From Prostheceraeus crozeri (Eukaryota; Platyhelminthes; Polycladida; Euryleptidae): a DNA stretch of 64,000 nt. Under the pieces are notes generated by a model, which searched no databases, was not told the origin of the DNA, and saw only the letters and a program-made list of their open reading frames with translations. Positions 44,257 through 55,776 of this stretch are shown one piece after another; the stretch's first letter is position 1; each line of letters starts with the position of its first letter. The translations under genes were made by a program, and so were the position numbers. The stretch spans positions 124,001-188,000 of the forward strand of contig CAJQUW010011266.1 in the NCBI GenBank assembly GCA_907163375.1. The letters run 5' to 3'.

Positions 44257-45423
44257 CGTCATTTATTCACCCTAGAAAGAGTGTGTCCATCATGATTTGA
44301 GGAAAAATTTTTTCAAATTTTTTCATAATGACGAATTTTTTGCATTTTTGGCTATTTTTTGCCGAAAAACTAGATCGATTCAACCTACTTCAGTGGACAG
44401 ACCGCACTGAGATGTGCTAGATCTGAAATTTTGAGACTGATTGGAGTCAGACGTTTTGATTTGGAGTTCATTGAAAACACCACTTCAGATATTAAATTGC
44501 ACATTTTTTGAAATGATGAATTTTTCGCATTTTTGGTTATTTTTTGTCGAAAAACTAGATCGATTCAAGGCTTCGGACCTATTTCAGTGGACAGACCGCA
44601 CTGAGATGTACTAGATCCGAAATTGTAAGACGGATGGGAGTCAGGGTTGTGAGTTGAGATGCCATTGAAAACCGTAAAAAGGCCAATTTTCCCATTTTCT
44701 AACTTCGGAATTTTTCAGGATTTGACAATTGGTCGACTATAAAAGCACGGAGCATCAACTGAGAAATCACTTTTACTAATAACTTGCTAGAGGTACGTGA
44801 ACAGATCCGAGCTCCGGCTCCAAGTCGCGTATTCCAGTGGAAAACGGGTTAGATTTTTCGATTGCTGATATCAGCTAAGGTGTCAGACTTATAGGTTAGC
44901 CAGTATATGACTGGTGATCACTTTGATCGAATAGGCCAGAAACTTGTAAGCAGTGTATCTTCGGTTCTAGTACACCGATTGACTTGATTCAAGTTGCATG
45001 TGATAGCTCTTGATCAAAGCTATATTTATAGACTACTTAAAAAATTTCATAAGTAGTGAAAAAATGCTGAAAAATTTTAATTTGTTATTTTTGATGATTT
45101 TTTCGGGGTCTTTGACCCTGCTGAATTCAACTAAGGCATTTATAATGTCGTATGAGGCGAGCTTCGGCTCGAGACTTGTTTCCTGATGTAAATAACTCCA
45201 CCGATTTTCATGTCAAAATCGGGGTCCGAATACCAACACAGTGATATGACGCACGCTCTGTCCGTCGGAGGTTGGATTTGTGGGCCGAGGCCTTGGAGTT
45301 GGGATAAGATCCCCTCTGAGTAATGCCTGTAACGGATTCATCAGCTTAACTTGTCTATCCTCAAGTATTGATAACATGATGATTTGAATTTAAAATCATT
45401 GTTTTCCGTTTTTCGCTTCAGAA
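44257..45423 (+). promoter_or_regulatory. Upstream region: tandem repeat, TATA box, leader donor
   Basis: A duplicated block containing GAAAAACTAGATCGATTCAA and GTGGACAGACCGCACTGAG lies at about 44362-44440 and 44552-44630. TATAAAAG (44738-44745) precedes a likely leader exon ending at a donor GAG|GTACGT (44792/44793). The matching acceptor CGCTTCAG ends 2 bases before the ATG at 45424. This leader arrangement parallels that of the coiled-coil gene in Polinton A. Confidence 0.55.
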
Positions 45424-46599
45424 ATGCCGAAATACAATAGTGTGAAGACCAGTTTCAAACTGTGTCAATGCCGGAAGATATTCCGAGCTGACGCCTTCAA
45501 GAAACACGCTTGCACTAGCAAGAAACAGATAGGGGTCGGTCGCTACTATTGCGGAGCCCACAAAGTCAGTCGCTTAAGTGAGCGGCTGGAGGATTGGCAC
45601 TCACAACACAGCGAGTGTCAAACAGGCGAAGTAGGCGAAGAAGAACGGAGTTCACTCTTCGCCACTGAGCTCCGTTCTTTGGAGCTACAATCTGCCAACG
45701 AGCAAGAACGGAGTTCACTCTTCACCACTGAGGCCACTGAGCTACAATCCGCCATTGAAGCGATTGCCGCTGTATCCTCGCTTAGTAGCGAGAGCTCGCT
45801 GTCCAGCAACGATAGTGAGGAGGAGGAGGAGGGAGAGCTACCGTCGCAACCTATCGAGGACGTCGACCTCGATCGCGAGACCCCTGCAGCCGTGACTGCG
45901 AGCGGAATTGAAACGCAATGTCGCAATTTTGTCAAACGCCCGCCGGTGATCGCCGAACGGGAGAAACTAAAGAAAGAGGTGGAGAAGTTGAAGGAGGAGG
46001 CCTTCTCATACAAGGCAAAGTATGAGGACCTAAAGAACGTGGTCGGAGAGATGAAGAAGGTGAAGGAGAGATTAAGCGAGCGGGATGGCGAGTTGGAGCA
46101 GGAGAGGCTGAAGACTCTCGAGGGGAAAGCCAGAGAAGAGGCCTTGCTAGCAGAGAGGGAAAGTAGGGAGAAGGAGATACGAAGGTTGAAGGAGGAAGTA
46201 GAGAGACTCCGTGTGCAGATGGCTAAGGTGGTCGAGACGAACCACGAGCTGCACCGTTCGGCGCAGCTGGTGGATCGCGATCGAAGGGTGCGTTCCAGCC
46301 GTCTGCACATCTCTATTAGAAAGGGGAGAGTAGCAGAAACTCCTCTCTTGTACGAGCGTGGAAGGGGGGAGAAATGCCACTCTCGGGTGAAGAAAGAAGT
46401 GGAGTGTCTACATTTCACCTTCGATCATCGTGATCCGATCTCGAATTTCCTTTATGAGGAAGCGTCCGAGAAGATCTGTAAGTAAAAATGACTAAATTAA
46501 AATGTAAGATGATAACTCACTACTTCTTTCTTTACAGACATCCAAGAGAAGCGACCACCCGCCCCGTTGCCGGAGCCGCAGTCGAAACGGCAAGCCTGA
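45424..46599 (+). CDS. Zinc-binding/coiled-coil protein
   Basis: About 370 residues. The N-terminus has Cys/His clusters (LCQCRKIF, HACTSKK, YYCGAHK, HSQHSEC). Next come an internal duplication around ERSSLFATE/ERSSLFTTE, an acidic Ser/Glu tract, and a long coiled coil (about residues 180-290; heptad-like KKEVEKLKEEA and EIRRLKEEVERL). A 60-nt intron at 46478-46537 (ATCT|GTAAGT to TTTACAG|AC) leads to a short Pro-rich terminal exon ending at 46599. It is the positional and architectural counterpart of 15256-17005 in Polinton A. A structural or scaffold role is possible, but function is unknown. The large antisense open frame here is a composition effect. Confidence 0.7.
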
Positions 46600-46639
46600 G
46601 TCCCTATCCCACACCCCGAGAACGCCACAAACGGTCCTT

Positions 46640-46776
46640 ATGGGACCACCATGGGACAAGACATGATAGAACCTCCACGCGGTTTGCCCTGGGCAGTCTT
46701 TAGACTTGCGACAGTCTTTAGTCTGGCGAGTACTACCATTAAGTTGAATCTGCTATCAGTCAACTTGAACGTTGCG
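46640..46776 (+). repeat. Direct repeat, copy 1
   Basis: Shares CCCTGGGCAGTCTTTAGAC and GTCAACTTGAACGTTGC with 47134-47249. The pair brackets the small gene at 46830. Confidence 0.85.
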
Positions 46777-46790
46777 TCGCGTTAGAGGGG

Positions 46791-46798
46791 TATATAAA
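46791..46798 (+). promoter_or_regulatory. TATA box TATATAAA
   Basis: Lies 32 bases before the ATG at 46830. Confidence 0.6.
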
Positions 46799-46829
46799 CC
46801 ACTACCTCTCATTTCATTTCATTTCAATC

Positions 46830-47096
46830 ATGGAGACACCAAACGCTGCAGTCAGCTCTCCTCGCGGACCGCAGTTAAGACCGCGAAATTTATTTAATGA
46901 ATTTGCTAGAATAGAGGAGCAAGACAGAGTCCACAACAATCTTGCTCGGACTGGCAATGCGATGACAGCAAGTGTTGTCAATCCAATGGAATGGCGCTAC
47001 ATTCCACTCTACACTCACATGCCAACTAGCATGGAAGTCGACACTGCTGAGGTTGAACGGTTTCGACTCTCTCTCAGCAGAATCGGTATGAAGTGA
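46830..47096 (+). CDS. Small hypothetical Polinton protein, 88 aa
   Basis: 88 residues (METPNAAVSSPRGPQL at the start). A TATA box sits at the right distance, and the gene lies between two direct repeats. It has a PMEWRYIPLYTHMP segment and a charged helix at the end. No family recognised. It occupies the position of the small gene at 20150-20527 in Polinton A, divergent from the PDDEK-family gene. Confidence 0.45.
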   Translation: METPNAAVSSPRGPQLRPRNLFNEFARIEEQDRVHNNLARTGNAMTASVVNPMEWRYIPLYTHMPTSMEVDTAEVERFRLSLSRIGMK

Positions 47097-47133
47097 GATG
47101 ACGGTCACGAGAACGAACCACCGGCTCTGATAA

Positions 47134-47249
47134 TGGCCACCATGGGGCAAGATTTGATAGAACCTCCTCGCCGTTTGCCCTGGGCAGTCTTTAGACTGGC
47201 GAATACCATCATTAAGTTGAATCTGGTATCAGTCAACTTGAACGTTGCA
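47134..47249 (+). repeat. Direct repeat, copy 2
   Basis: Second copy of 46640-46776, about 20 bases shorter. Confidence 0.85.
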
Positions 47250-47871
47250 AATGAAGTTCGGTGTAATACTTGCATTCGACGGGCGTTCCTGTAAAGGGCG
47301 GCGGTGAAACCCGTAGCTATGTATATCGCAAGGGACATTCGGCAATGGTCAATCTTGTTAAACCTCTCTGCGTCATGTTTGCAAGTGATTGCCTCTGTTT
47401 CAACGTAGTATGCATTCGCGCCAGGGTGACATTTAGCCAGCTGTCGAAGGTTGCCTTATAAACTTTCCATTGTATACGTTATCAGAACCACGAGTTCTAC
47501 TTGTCTCTATCAATAAGACGAATTGATGAAATGGGAGGACACTCACGCGACAAAACGCGACAAAATACACTTCTCTCTTCCGTAGTCTAACAAGCTCTTT
47601 ACACATGGATCGCAGTCGATTGCTATCCCAGAATCATGTAAGCCATCTTAATTTTATTGAACACTATTTCATCTACCATTATCACTCATATGAAATGTTA
47701 TAAGATTTGCAAGTTAAACTAAGTGTGCTACTATTTCCAAATGAAAATGTATACATGGTTAAATCATCCACTGAAACCCCATTCAAGTAAGTCAGTATGA
47801 AAGCAAAGATAATACGAAATAAAAATTTATTATGGCATGTATTTCAAAAGGTCCTCATCGTCAATATCGTC
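47250..47871. other. Non-coding stretch in Polinton B
   Basis: No supported gene; 3' regions of the flanking small genes. Confidence 0.4.
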
Positions 47872-48279
47872 TCAGAGTCTGACTTCACACAGATCGCAAA
47901 AAACGTCCACTTGCTTCAATCGTTCTTCTACCGCGAGCCTCACTTTGTCGATGTACTCCCACTCCGCCATAGTTCGTGGCTGGGAGTTAGGGGTGTACCA
48001 TTCCCATAATTGATGCAGGAATTTGGTGCTGGTGATCTCCATCACATCGTCAGTATCGTACTGCAGATACTTCCACCTCACGCCTGTTAAGTCGGGACAC
48101 TCCTTCTCACATACACTCTGCTTTTCGTCGTCCGCTGGTAATGTCAACTTTCTAATGTTGTCGAGTCGGTACACCTTCTCTACCTTCCCCTTCGTTGGAG
48201 CGTTTGGTGCAACGAGCGCCTTTGGTGATGAGCATGGAGAAGAGAATTTTGTGTTCGGTGTTTTTGGAGGGCTTGTCAT
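47872..48279 (-). CDS. Small Polinton accessory protein (PDDEK family)
   Basis: 135 residues starting MTSPPKTPNTKFSSP. It shares a Pro/Ser/Thr N-terminus and a central PNAPTKGKVEKVYRLD then LTLPADDEKQ segment with the 113-residue protein at 19623-19964. The C-terminal half (WKYLQYDTDDVMEI, FLHQLWEWYTP, a charged helix and CDLC) has no counterpart there. It is convergent with the + strand genes on its left and divergent from polB. Function unknown. Confidence 0.6.
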   Translation of the reverse strand: MTSPPKTPNTKFSSPCSSPKALVAPNAPTKGKVEKVYRLDNIRKLTLPADDEKQSVCEKECPDLTGVRWKYLQYDTDDVMEITSTKFLHQLWEWYTPNSQPRTMAEWEYIDKVRLAVEERLKQVDVFCDLCEVRL

Positions 48280-48571
48280 GTTGACTGTGAATAATGACTT
48301 TGAAATGTTTCCTAATTCTTAAGTATAAACAAGCAACCAATCAAAATCAACAGCCAATGAATGATGAGCATGAAAGTATATATGTAAAGTGACATTCGTG
48401 TCATTTCACTCTGTCTTTGAGACGTATAAGTGAAGTGTTCTCTAGCGAATTCTGTTATTATTTGAGGCGTACAAGTGAACTGCTCTCTCGTGAATTCCAA
48501 ATTTGAGACATATTATTTGAGTGAAGTCTCTATCTTGTTGAAGTATCAACCTTCAACTTGATTTCGTTGAA

Positions 48572-51500
48572 ATGGTTAGTTGAAAATTTCTTCACTCATC
48601 TCCCTCAAACGTGTGGCTAATAGCATCTTCCTCAATTTCAGGCATCAACTTCATCACCAACTCCCTCCCTTCTCGAGGAAAGTTTAGAGTTGTTGAGTCA
48701 AGGTAGGTTGTAACAATACACTGAGACTTGAACAGAGATGATAGAATGATTTCTCTTTCAGGTGATACCAGTCCCATCTCCAGCGAGTCGGATAACAACA
48801 GCGACTCCATGTCAACATTGTCGCGGGAATGCAACGATCGGGAATGTGCTGACTGTGGACACATCTTCACGAGGAAGCGTGATCTCGCCCGACACATCAA
48901 GCGAGGTGTTTGTAGACCTAAGTCAGCATCAATCTCCGAAGGTGGGGATGATTCTGTTAACGATGTCTCCTTTTCTTGCGATTTATGCATTCAGTCTTTT
49001 GAGTCACATTTTGAACTATCTTCACATAGACTTCGACATACACACAGTGAAGATACTAACAGCACCTCCTCTATCCGACTCTCTGAAGTGTTGACAAATA
49101 ATTTAGTGAGGAACTACCAGATAGAATCCTCAGAAACCATTACTAACTTTGAAGAATGGTTTCATCAAAATTCATCTTTGATTGGTGCGCTCTTCAACAA
49201 TTTAGTCAATTTTAGAATGAAGGCGCTTATCTATCTCAAAATAAAATATGCAAAAATCAACCACCATACTGGTGAAATAGTAGAGAGGTTGGAGTTTCAC
49301 ATACCCTCCTCTCCTGCAACCGAAGTTGTAGACTGCGAGTCTTGGATAAATTTTCATATCCAAGGGTTAAAATTAAACATAGATAAATTTAACGAGCGTG
49401 ATAGTGGTCTCGTTTTTGATGGTATTGAGACCGCCATGATGAAAATCACTTTATTGGAGAACTACTCTGGACGAGGCTCCTTTAAACTTCCGAAAAATTT
49501 AAAAAATAAAGCAGCAGTCATTTCTGTAGATTGCGAATCGCAATGTTTTAAGTATGTCGTCCTCTCCATTCTCCACTATAATGATGAACAATATAGCCGA
49601 TACCGTAAGAGTAAGTATCAACAGTGGGAGAATGAATTAAAGTTTGATGACTGCAATAGTGAAGATATGAAAATTAAAGATATAGAAAAATTTGAAAAAT
49701 TGAACAACATCAAAATAGTTCTCCATGTCTGGGAAAAGGGATTGAAGGGTGTCCGCTACAACTCCCGTTCGAGTTGTTATGATCACGTTGTCAACTGTTT
49801 ATTAGTAAGACAGGATGATAGTGAGGAATGGCACTACTGCGGTATTCCCAAAATTTCTCGCTTATACCACCACTTAAGAAATTCTAGCTCATCAGAGATT
49901 TATTACTGTGACAGATGCATTCGGAACTTTAGGAGTAAAAATAGATTTGAAACTCATTACGAATGGTGTAAGCGAGGTAAACTACAAATGGAGCGCATGC
50001 CCAAAGATAAGGAGTTTTCATATAGAGAGAATGGCGATGAGCTAAGTCCTCTTCGTGTCATCTATGTTGACATCGAATGCTATATCGATGATAACACCCA
50101 TCGAGCAGCAGCCATTTCCTGCTATGAAGTATGGCATGACCATTTCCAAAATAGAAAAAATAAAATGCAAGTCTGGCAAGGTGAGGATTGTATTTACCAA
50201 TTCCTACAATTCCTCAAACAGGCTGTAAAATTTCAACAAAAGTATGATGGTGAACTCTATCGCAGATCATTGCATATGACAGCAGATGATCAAGCAAAAT
50301 TTGATAGTTGCAACGTTTGCCTCAGATGTAGTAAAACATTTGATGATGATAAGATTAAGAAAGTGCGCGACCATGATCACATCACTGGTAAATTTAGAAA
50401 CGCACTATGTTCAAAATGCAATTTTTCACTTAGGATGAAACGGCGTACATTACCCGTCATTTTCCATAATTTCAAGGGCTACGACAGCCATATGATAATA
50501 AAAGGAGGTTTAGGTCAAATGAAAGAGTGGAAGCTTGATGTAATAGCACAAACGAGAGAGAAGTTTATTACCATGACAGCAAAAGTGCCTGTTAATAAAA
50601 CTAAAGAAAATAAGACGGTCTATTTTGATATAAAATTTTTAGATTCCTACCAATTTATGACTGCATCACTGGCCTCTCTCGTACAAAGTCTAAAGTCTCT
50701 TCCACTAACACAAAATCTTAAGAAACAATATCCAAATCTAACCGATGAAGTCATCACACGGAAAGGAGTCTTTCCATATGCATATTTTGATGCGATTAGT
50801 AAACTCGGCGAGACTTCTCTTCCGCCCATAGATAAATTTAAAAATGATTTGACCGGCGCAGAATGTAAGACCGAAGATTATGATCATGCACAAGATGCAT
50901 GGATAAAATTTGACTGCCATGCATTTGGCGAATATATGATTGCCTATCTCAAGTTAAATGTGTTTTTGCTGGCTGATGTATTTCAGGAGTTTCGACGAGT
51001 GGCATTAGAAGAAGATAAGTTAGATCCCGTCCACTTCTTTGTCAGTCTGCCAGCCATGTCATTTAAGTCTGCTTTTAAAATGACTGGTGAGACCATTCAT
51101 CTCTTACAAGATCCAGAGATGTATAATTTATTTGAGCGAGGAATTCGCCGTGGTCTCACATTTGTAAATAAACATAGGTTAAAATCAAAACTAGTAGGCA
51201 ATGATCAGAATCATCTTAAGTATTATGACCAAAATGATTTATATGGTAGTTCACTATCCAAACCACTCCCTCACTCTGAGTTTAGCTGGTTAGATGATAG
51301 TGAAATTCAGCATCTCTCCAACCCTTCTAACATACTAGCAATTCCAGATGAAGGTGATTGGGGTTATTATTTTGAGATAGATCTAATCTATCCAAATAAT
51401 ATTAAACATAAAACCGTAGATTTTCCACTCGCACCCGAATCAGGTGAAGTGAGCAAAGATATGTTTTCCGACTTTATGAAACAATTTCATAAAAATTTAG

Positions 51501-52577
51501 AATCATGCGGTCAACCCGACTATAAGCCTTGCCGCAAACTTTTACTCACCCAATATGATAAGGAAAACTATCTAGTTCACTATAGCATCTTAAAATTTTA
51601 TTTAGAAATGGGTATGATTTTAAAAAGAGTTCACAGCATTATTAAATTTAGACAAAAAGCCTTCCTCAAACCATATATTGATAGAAACAGCCAGAAACGT
51701 GCACTAGCCCAAAATAATTTTGAAAAGGATTTTTATAAGTATAAGAATAATAGTCTATTTGGTAAGACGATGGAGGATGTTAGAAAATGTGTAAACTATA
51801 AAACTAGTCAATGATGTTACAAAATTTAAGAAATTGGTTTCATCACCTCTATTCATCGATAGAGACATTATCGATGAGGACCTTGTAGGTGTTAAAATGA
51901 TAAAATCTGAAGTTGAGTTGTGCAAGCCCATCTATATTGCCCAAGCTGTACTAGATTACTCTAAGCTTGAAATGTACCAACTCTTTTATAAAATACTAAA
52001 ACCATGTCCTCTCGTAAAAGAGGTTCGCTTGCTGGGTGGTGATACAGATAGTTTCTTCTTAGGTATTACCACTCAAAAAGATTTAAATTTCAATGAAGTA
52101 GGAAAATCTTTAGAAAGATATTTTGATACATCAAACTATCCTACTGATCACCCACTCTACTCCATCAAAAATAGGGCAAAACTTGGCTGCTTTAAGGATG
52201 AGACAGCAGGGAAGAAAATAGATGAAATGATTCTCTTCCGCCCAAAAATGTACAGTATGAAATTAAGGGATAGCGACGATAGTATTAAGCGCGCTAAAGG
52301 CATATCAAGATCATTGGTCTCTAACATGAAACATAAAAATTTCAGGGAAGCCTATAGAAATAAAAATATAACGTTTGTCAATATGACAATCTTAAAATCT
52401 AAGTCGCATCAGATCAAAACTCATACTTTTAGGAAATGGGTGCTTTCAGCATGGGAGGATAAGAGGTGCTGGTTAGAACATAACATATCTCTTCCACATG
52501 GACATCCTGACACAAACATACCACCACGCAAAAGAATTAAACTCACACTACCACATTCAGGAGACGTCTTAGCATAA
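48572..52577 (+). CDS. polB: Protein-primed family B DNA polymerase
   Basis: Zinc fingers (CADCGHIFTRKRDLARH, CDLCIQSF) are followed by the POLB N-terminal domain (SGLVFDGIE). Then come a further finger, Exo I (VIYVDIECY), an HNH insertion (VRDHDHITGKFRNALCSKCN), Exo II (HNFKGYDSH), Exo III (YLKLNVFLLAD), motif A (YDQNDLYGSSLS), motif B (KNNSLFGKT) and motif C (GGDTDSFF). The 5' end appears spliced: the ATG at 48572 is directly followed by a donor (GTTAGT). A 61-nt exon (48642-48702) joins in frame to 48762. About one break. AATAAA is at 52735. The terminal GHPDTNIPPRKRIKL is shared in form with Polinton A. Confidence 0.95.
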
Positions 52578-52755
52578 TCATCCTTAACTTAGTATTTTCA
52601 TGTTGATTTCTGTAGATAAACATTGCTGTTTTATGTATCGCTTTAGATTGCACTTCCTTGTGAATATATGCCTACAGTCAGCTCATTCCCCCTATATCTG
52701 TGAAAAGACTTTTTCATATACATATTTTTATTTCAATAAACATATCACAATGACT

Positions 52756-54222
52756 TCACTTTGTTTTCCGAAACACTAAAGTTACGAGGGATTTAGTATC
52801 TTTCACATGGATGCACTCATGTAGACCATTTGTAATTTTGATAGAAATAGAGGGTATAGTTTGTTTGATAACAGGATGGTAGAAAATAGGTTGAAACATC
52901 TTCTTGACTATTCCATATAGAGCATCCTTATCATGAATGAAATCACGTAAAATGTGTTCTTTTCCCTCGCCAACCGAAATAGGTAGAATCAAATCACTTT
53001 GAATGTAAAGGTGTTGTTCATGTTTATCAAGTGTCATTGGTGTTTCTATACCAATCGTATACGCAGCAGTAAACATATTTTGTAGCATTGAAAAACCAAT
53101 GAGTTTTTTCAAATTTTTACTCAATTGACATTGAATGTCATCACCCAGTTTCAGAACAACGCGTTGATTTTCAATTGAAAACGAAATGTGGTGTGTCTTT
53201 ACATCATAATTACTTTTCATCGCATGCTTCAACTTCTGTTGTATATAAGGATTTACTACATGAATGAAGCTTTCAACTGTATGATATAGACGCGGCATTA
53301 TATTGATAGCAACTTTAGATTCTTGATAAGACTGGTAAATTTTCTTGATGCAATCACCATAGATGTCCACCCACCATTCATCTTTAACTGAATCAGCTTT
53401 AGTGTGATATTCATGAGAAGCATACACCAGACCGCTTCCAATAATAGGTGTATAATGTCTTACAAAATGACGCAAAGTTGGAGAGAAATAATCTGCAAGT
53501 TTGTCATTATATTTCTGAATAACCAACTTATTTTTGTCCGCCATAATTTTCTCTCCATACTTCTTACCCACAGTCTCATTCCATCGTTTTACTAACTCAA
53601 TAAGTGATAAAGGTTGAACACCACGCTTTTTCAAAATGATGCGTTCTTCGCATTCTACAACATCTTCATCAAATATTTTAAATCTATAATGAAATTTGTT
53701 GATTCGATTTGAATAAACTTTTTTAACATTTGCAGTAGCAATTGACGTTAGATGTAGTCCATGACCAAAACCGAGATGTGGATAGAATTCATTATCCAAC
53801 CTCAGTGTAAGACCTTTAGTAAAAGAATGAAAGCGACGGAACTGTCTCCCACTCCAATGATAGATAGTAAACTCATAAACTTTCTGATCCTTATTCTTCA
53901 TGATGGAAGTATTACCACTGTTGAATGCCTTAATAATTTTCTCATTCCCAAATGGACCATAATAATCTGATTTTATCTGAATCCATTCATAGTTCCACTT
54001 TCCATCTGACGTTAAATTGTATGGGAACTGGAATGCATTATTCATCGTTATTCCATCATGGGTGCGAGGAGTCAATATCATTTCTTCCACATCATTCACA
54101 TTCTGAATATTGCTATCATAGCAAATACTAGAAACGCCAACCTCCCATTCACCTTCTAAATGTAGTGAACGATTTAATTCTACTCGATAGTCTGATGGTT
54201 TATTTTTGGAAAATTCATCCAT
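52756..54222 (-). CDS. Penton-like minor capsid protein
   Basis: 488 residues; the more complete of the two copies. It begins MDEFSKNKPSDYRVELNRS then LEGEWEVGVSSI, matching 6072-7685. The middle has LGFGHGLH and a beta-rich body. The C-terminus has the VNLYI-like HLYIQSDLILP and the end VTLVFRKTK of the family. Penton or minor capsid role is by family and position. It lies between the capsid gene and polB, a different place from Polinton A, and is convergent with polB. Confidence 0.7.
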   Translation of the reverse strand: MDEFSKNKPSDYRVELNRSLHLEGEWEVGVSSICYDSNIQNVNDVEEMILTPRTHDGITMNNAFQFPYNLTSDGKWNYEWIQIKSDYYGPFGNEKIIKAFNSGNTSIMKNKDQKVYEFTIYHWSGRQFRRFHSFTKGLTLRLDNEFYPHLGFGHGLHLTSIATANVKKVYSNRINKFHYRFKIFDEDVVECEERIILKKRGVQPLSLIELVKRWNETVGKKYGEKIMADKNKLVIQKYNDKLADYFSPTLRHFVRHYTPIIGSGLVYASHEYHTKADSVKDEWWVDIYGDCIKKIYQSYQESKVAINIMPRLYHTVESFIHVVNPYIQQKLKHAMKSNYDVKTHHISFSIENQRVVLKLGDDIQCQLSKNLKKLIGFSMLQNMFTAAYTIGIETPMTLDKHEQHLYIQSDLILPISVGEGKEHILRDFIHDKDALYGIVKKMFQPIFYHPVIKQTIPSISIKITNGLHECIHVKDTKSLVTLVFRKTK

Positions 54223-54245
54223 AGAAGCATTACTGGGTAAGTAGA

Positions 54246-55277
54246 TTAGAAACGAGTCCTTATTTCATCCATAAAATCAACATAACTGCGCATAAATTGA
54301 TCCGCAGCAAAATCTGGTTTGTAGGGTGGACCAGGATGACTCACACCATTTACACGTAAAGCAATTTCACTTAACTGATTGTGTTTAAAATTGACAGGAT
54401 TCTTCTTTATATTACCATTAAATGCATCATTTTCAACCATTGCCACCATGAGGAGCTTCGGTGCTTCCGATGGAAAGAGGCCATCTTTCATGAAACTCTT
54501 TTGATCTTTCGGAATTGTAAAGGTGAGAAGCTTTGTATGCTGAACGGGGTAAATGGCATTTTGGCGGTTAAGACCTTCAGCATGCCCTCTAATGACACTT
54601 GGATTCGGTACTACTCGACGAATGTAAAGTACAATATCTTCCACATGAATTCTAAAATTGTCAACTTTAGCAAATGCATTCAGCGCAAATTCAGGCTTAT
54701 TCAATGTCAGCTTGAGTCGCATGCTGGTATTACAGAGTAAATACTTTGACTGTCTATAGAAGTCTAAATTCAGCGGACCATATAGCTGACATACTTTACT
54801 ATCTTTAATCATAGCAGATCGCTTTACAAAGCCATTGTTTGTTTCAGCATCAAACTTTCCTGCTTCATCTCTGTACCATTCCATGGCTTCCATATGACTT
54901 TTTTGTGCTGCTGGATGAAACTGTGATACATGATTTAAATATGATTTATAAGGATAATCGCTTTGACCACCTTCCACCTGCTGCTCTCCAATCGTTAGAG
55001 AAACATCGCGAAGCAATGTAGTCAATGGTAAATTGTTCAGTCCAACTTTATGTGTATCGTCAATAGCATTTCCATCTGCTTGCTGAATTCTAAACCTCAA
55101 ATCAACCATCGCATAACTCAAATCGATGTAGTCATCACTACCACCAGGAATAACAAATTCAATGGAGCCAGCATTCTCAGCTGTTCGAGGATGATAATCT
55201 ACAATACTTGAACTAAGAATATCTGTCTGTATGGCCTGTTGATCAAACAAACAAAACCCGGAAGTTTTACACTCCAT
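54246..55277 (-). CDS. mcp: Major capsid protein, double jelly-roll
   Basis: Homologous to 8216-9502 along its length: FDQQAIQTDILSSSIVDYHP, DDYIDLSYAMVDLRF, GLNNLPLTTLLRDVSLTIG and LDFYRQSKYLLCNTSMRL. It forms the capsid shell in this family. The gene starts 2 bases after the stop of the pVI-like gene. The copy may not be whole. Confidence 0.85.
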   Translation of the reverse strand: MECKTSGFCLFDQQAIQTDILSSSIVDYHPRTAENAGSIEFVIPGGSDDYIDLSYAMVDLRFRIQQADGNAIDDTHKVGLNNLPLTTLLRDVSLTIGEQQVEGGQSDYPYKSYLNHVSQFHPAAQKSHMEAMEWYRDEAGKFDAETNNGFVKRSAMIKDSKVCQLYGPLNLDFYRQSKYLLCNTSMRLKLTLNKPEFALNAFAKVDNFRIHVEDIVLYIRRVVPNPSVIRGHAEGLNRQNAIYPVQHTKLLTFTIPKDQKSFMKDGLFPSEAPKLLMVAMVENDAFNGNIKKNPVNFKHNQLSEIALRVNGVSHPGPPYKPDFAADQFMRSYVDFMDEIRTRF

Positions 55278-55279
55278 GA

Positions 55280-55735
55280 TTAGAAGTTATGGCAGCGTCG
55301 TCGTTTAGCGCCTGATGAATGATTAGAGCCTCTGCGACGTTTGCGTGAATGCCTTTTGACTGAAGATCGCACCTTACCAGCTCCGCGATGTTTCCTTCTT
55401 CCTTTATTCATTCGTTTAGGCGATGTCTTTCCTTGAGTAACACCAGCAAAGGTCTGCTTCAATGTTTTTAGACCGCGTTCCTTCCCACGATTCAACAAAC
55501 TGCTCTTAAAACTTCTACCTCTGGAAAGATCACTAGCAACATCACCAGCAAAGCCAACGGCATTACTTAAAACATTTCGTTTTAAAGATCTTCCGACATT
55601 GGATATGTGAGGTGCTACAACAGATTTCAGTGCACAAAGTATGCTACCTCCACGTTGGCGGCGAGCGCCAATGTAAATTTGTCCTCCACCACTTACATAG
55701 GAGGGTCGTGAATAAAATGAGGCAGTTGGATTCAT
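55280..55735 (-). CDS. pVI-like amphipathic/basic virion protein
   Basis: 151 residues: FYSRPSYVSGGG, GARRQRGG, an amphipathic stretch (about residues 30-80) and a basic tail (SRKRRRGSNHSSGAKRRR). It shares the opening, the Gly-Gly site and the position before the capsid gene with 7729-8205. The role as a membrane-active or core protein is inferred. Confidence 0.72.
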   Translation of the reverse strand: MNPTASFYSRPSYVSGGGQIYIGARRQRGGSILCALKSVVAPHISNVGRSLKRNVLSNAVGFAGDVASDLSRGRSFKSSLLNRGKERGLKTLKQTFAGVTQGKTSPKRMNKGRRKHRGAGKVRSSVKRHSRKRRRGSNHSSGAKRRRCHNF

Positions 55736-55776
55736 AGCTCAAACCCTAAACATTGTTAGTTACAACTTTGCATGAA

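Noticed and set aside
45618-46418. 266-codon open frame on the - strand
   Set aside because: It is antisense to the coiled-coil gene, Ser-rich from Glu/Lys codon complement, with no domain and no splice or promoter support.
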